The position numbers and the translations under genes are program-made. 8,317 nt of DNA, taken from assembly GCA_025450375.1 (NCBI GenBank), contig JANWHO010000072.1, positions 1 to 8,317 on the forward strand, in the 5' to 3' direction. The notes beneath the pieces were generated by a model. It did not search any database. It was not told the origin of the DNA and saw only the letters and a program-made list of their open reading frames with translations. Positions 7,027 through 8,317 of the stretch are shown here, piece after piece; the first letter of the stretch is position 1; every line of letters begins with the position of its first letter. This DNA is from Chloroflexota bacterium. GTDB taxonomy: Bacteria > Chloroflexota > UBA5177 > JANWHV01.

Positions 7027-7055
7027 TGGACGGGGGAGTCGAAAACCTGTACGAT
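7027..7055 (+). promoter_or_regulatory. Candidate araC-family gene promoter, suggesting a leaderless start
   Basis: TGGACG (7027-7032) and TACGAT (7050-7055) lie exactly 17 bases apart, each with four of six sigma-70 consensus bases. Initiation six to eight bases beyond the -10 falls at 7061-7063, on the ATG at 7062. If this is right, the transcript is leaderless, which explains why no ribosome binding site precedes that ATG. Confidence 0.4.
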
Positions 7056-7061
7056 CCTGCT

Positions 7062-7931
7062 ATGCCGCCCAAGGATACCACGACATCGCCGCCCGATCTG
7101 CTGGTCACTGGCCACTACGACGAACGCGAGGGCTACGCCGTCTTTCGGCGGCACGGTTCTGGCAATTGGCTGATCACCTATACGCTGGCCGGTCAGGGCC
7201 GGTATCGCCAGCCCGGATTGGCGCTGCCGGCCAATCCTGGTGACCTCGTGCTGCTGGGGCCGGACGCCCTGCACGACTACGCGGTGCCACCCGGCGGCCG
7301 ATGGGAGTTCCTGTGGGCGCACTTCCACCCGCGGCCAGCCTGGTTTGCCTGGTGGGTGCTCCCCGAGGTGGGGCGCGGCCTCTTCCTGGTCCGCCTGCGC
7401 CCTGCCGTCCATGCTCGCGTCCAGCAGGCATTTGCCACGCTCCATACCGACGCCGCGGTCGACCACCCGCTGCGGCGTGAGTTGGCGCTCAACGGGCTGG
7501 AGGAGGTGCTGCTGCTGGCCGCCCAAGAGAACGCGGCGGCCCGGCGCGCGCTCGACCCGCGCGTACAGGAGGCGCTCGACCTGATCGCCGGCGACCTGAC
7601 CGCCCGGCACAGTGTAGCCTCGTTGGCGCGGGTGGTATCGCTCTCACCCTCCCGCCTGGCCCATCTGTTTCAGACAGAGGTCAACGACTCGGTTGGCCAG
7701 ACTATCCTGAGCCTCAGGATGCGCCAGGCGGCGCGGCTGCTGGCATTCACCACCCGCGGCGTGGCGGAGATCGCGGGCGATGTTGGCTTCCACTCGGCCT
7801 TCTATTTCAGCCGCCAGTTCCATCGCCGCTTCGGGATGAGCCCTCGCGCCTACCGCGCCGCGATGGTCGAGAGCGGTCCGCGGACGGAGAGCTATCCGTT
7901 CGGCACGCTCACGGAGCACGTTCCCGTTTGA
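7062..7931 (+). CDS. AraC-family transcriptional regulator with N-terminal cupin sensor domain
   Basis: A 289-residue regulator when started at 7062. The N-terminal half is an AraC-binding cupin domain: YTLAGQGRYRQPG, then GDLVLLGPDALHDYAVPPGG and WEFLWAHFHPRPAW, the usual sugar or small-ligand sensor of this family. The C-terminal half has two helix-turn-helix units. The first is near residues 183-205 (VASLARVVSLSPSRLAHLF) and the second near 233-266, with GVAEIAGDVGFHSAFYFSRQ and the signature ending FGMSPRAYR. An ATG at 7026 in the same frame would add 12 residues; its AAGG (7019-7022) is too close for a good ribosome binding site. I prefer 7062 because a plausible promoter places the transcript start there and family members often begin close to the cupin. 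It is divergent from phyH and follows a sugar operon, so control of one or both is inferred. The ligand is unknown. Confidence 0.92.
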   Translation: MPPKDTTTSPPDLLVTGHYDEREGYAVFRRHGSGNWLITYTLAGQGRYRQPGLALPANPGDLVLLGPDALHDYAVPPGGRWEFLWAHFHPRPAWFAWWVLPEVGRGLFLVRLRPAVHARVQQAFATLHTDAAVDHPLRRELALNGLEEVLLLAAQENAAARRALDPRVQEALDLIAGDLTARHSVASLARVVSLSPSRLAHLFQTEVNDSVGQTILSLRMRQAARLLAFTTRGVAEIAGDVGFHSAFYFSRQFHRRFGMSPRAYRAAMVESGPRTESYPFGTLTEHVPV

Positions 7932-7940
7932 GCCGGCACG

Positions 7941-7961
7941 AATCCACGATTGTGGTGGATT
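7941..7961 (+). terminator. Hairpin after the AraC-family gene
   Basis: AATCCAC (7941-7947) pairs perfectly with GTGGATT (7955-7961) around a seven-base loop, nine bases after the regulator stop. The position fits a terminator, but no T-run follows, so if it terminates transcription it is non-canonical. Confidence 0.3.
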
Positions 7962-7982
7962 GCGCTCTGCCGCGATGTGTCT

Positions 7983-8000
7983 TGATCTCGTGATCTCACG
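7983..8000. promoter_or_regulatory. Overlapping direct repeat and dyad upstream of the SnoaL-like gene
   Basis: TGATCTC occurs twice eight bases apart (7983-7989 and 7991-7997). The second copy lies inside the perfect dyad CGTGA-TC-TCACG (7989-8000). Such a compact symmetric site in an intergenic gap about 95 bases before a start codon is operator-like. No convincing promoter pair was found around it. Confidence 0.25.
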
Positions 8001-8015
8001 TTTTCGGCAGGCGGG

Positions 8016-8077
8016 ACGTTTACTTAGCGTGACCCGGCAACACGGGCACGACAACTGCCAGACTTCTGGGTAAACGT
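8016..8077 (+). promoter_or_regulatory. Possible structured 5' leader of the SnoaL-like gene
   Basis: As RNA, 8016-8027 can pair with 8066-8077 over 12 base pairs (two G-U), including the perfect 8-bp inverted repeat ACGTTTAC/GTAAACGT. Inside it, 8028-8036 pairs with 8043-8050 (eight pairs, one bulged A, six-base loop), stacked directly on the outer stem. The structure ends just before the GGAG ribosome binding site (8084-8087). It matches no riboswitch class I recognise and requires transcription to start before 8016. Confidence 0.3.
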
Positions 8078-8093
8078 GGAGATGGAGAATGAC

Positions 8094-8317
8094 ATGTCGG
8101 AAGAGAACAAGGCCATAGTCGGACGCTGGTTTACCGAGTTCTGGGGAAACCCGTGGAACCCTGATGTCATCGACGAACTTGCCGCTCCGGACATCCGCTT
8201 CGCGTACTCGAGGCAGGCGCCCCGCCGCGGCCGCGAGGACGTGAAGAAGTTCGCCACCGAGTTTCGCGCGGCCTTCCCTGACCTGAATTTCTGGGGCACC
8301 GCCGATCTGATCGCCGA
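8094..8317 (+). CDS. SnoaL-like / ester cyclase family protein (NTF2-like fold), 3' truncated by the window
   Basis: The first 74 codons are visible; family members are usually about 130-150 residues, so roughly half is missing. NKAIVGRWFTEFWGNPWNPDVIDELAAPDIRF followed by a G-R-E-D-V-K-K-F segment and FRAAFPDLNF is the typical start of SnoaL-like polyketide cyclase or ester cyclase proteins. These are small NTF2-fold domains that bind or isomerise small hydrophobic molecules, and most have no known substrate. The ATG at 8094 has GGAG at 8084-8087 with six-base spacing. In-frame ATG 8082 and GTG 8076 are possible but lack a site as good. It is on the same strand as the AraC-family regulator, 162 bases downstream. 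A gap of that size with dyads suggests its own promoter. The catalytic part of the family lies beyond the window, so activity cannot be judged. Confidence 0.85.
   Translation, partial: MSEENKAIVGRWFTEFWGNPWNPDVIDELAAPDIRFAYSRQAPRRGREDVKKFATEFRAAFPDLNFWGTADLIA

Noticed and set aside
6966..7610. - strand open frame opposite the AraC-family gene
   Set aside because: Shadow of the regulator; the cupin and helix-turn-helix motifs are on the + strand.

Overview
This high-GC window looks like part of a bacterial carbohydrate-use locus. My best guess for the host is a Chloroflexota-like bacterium (Thermomicrobia or relatives), with an actinobacterium as the alternative. The guess rests on gene content (a large DUF5107-TPR protein beside an ABC sugar permease and a GH36 enzyme, an AraC regulator and a PhyH dioxygenase) and on a GTAGGGG/CCCCTAC palindrome of a kind I associate with Chloroflexota. 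No rRNA or other marker gene is present, so the taxonomy is inference.

Region 1 (1-5600, all + strand) is a probable operon. It holds the last 28 codons of a MalG-type ABC sugar permease, a complete GH36 alpha-galactosidase (105-2198), and a very large 1110-residue protein (2268-5600) with an N-terminal galactose-mutarotase-like DUF5107 domain, a proline-rich linker and a long TPR array. A GC-rich hairpin lies between the last two genes. The simplest reading is that an alpha-galactoside is imported and hydrolysed in the cytoplasm. The DUF5107-TPR protein, whose function is unknown to me, would act on, sense or scaffold something in the same pathway.

Region 2 (5601-6061) is a decayed or inserted stretch. 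It contains a 120-bp MITE-like element with 18-bp imperfect terminal inverted repeats, two overlapping central palindromes and a short flanking direct repeat. After it comes the 5' fragment of a second aldose-epimerase-like gene (from 5801). This fragment loses recognisable homology after about 60 codons and abuts the 3' end of an oppositely oriented gene.

Region 3 (6062-7931) is a divergent pair: a complete PhyH-family Fe(II)/2-oxoglutarate dioxygenase on the - strand and an AraC-family regulator on the + strand. Candidate promoters lie back to back between them, and the AraC promoter suggests a leaderless start at 7062. The regulator is a natural candidate to control phyH, itself, or the sugar operon.

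Region 4 (7932-8317) is a 162-bp gap with several dyads and a potentially structured leader. It is followed by the first 74 codons of a SnoaL-like (NTF2-fold) protein that runs off the window.

No tRNA, rRNA, CRISPR array or complete insertion sequence was seen.
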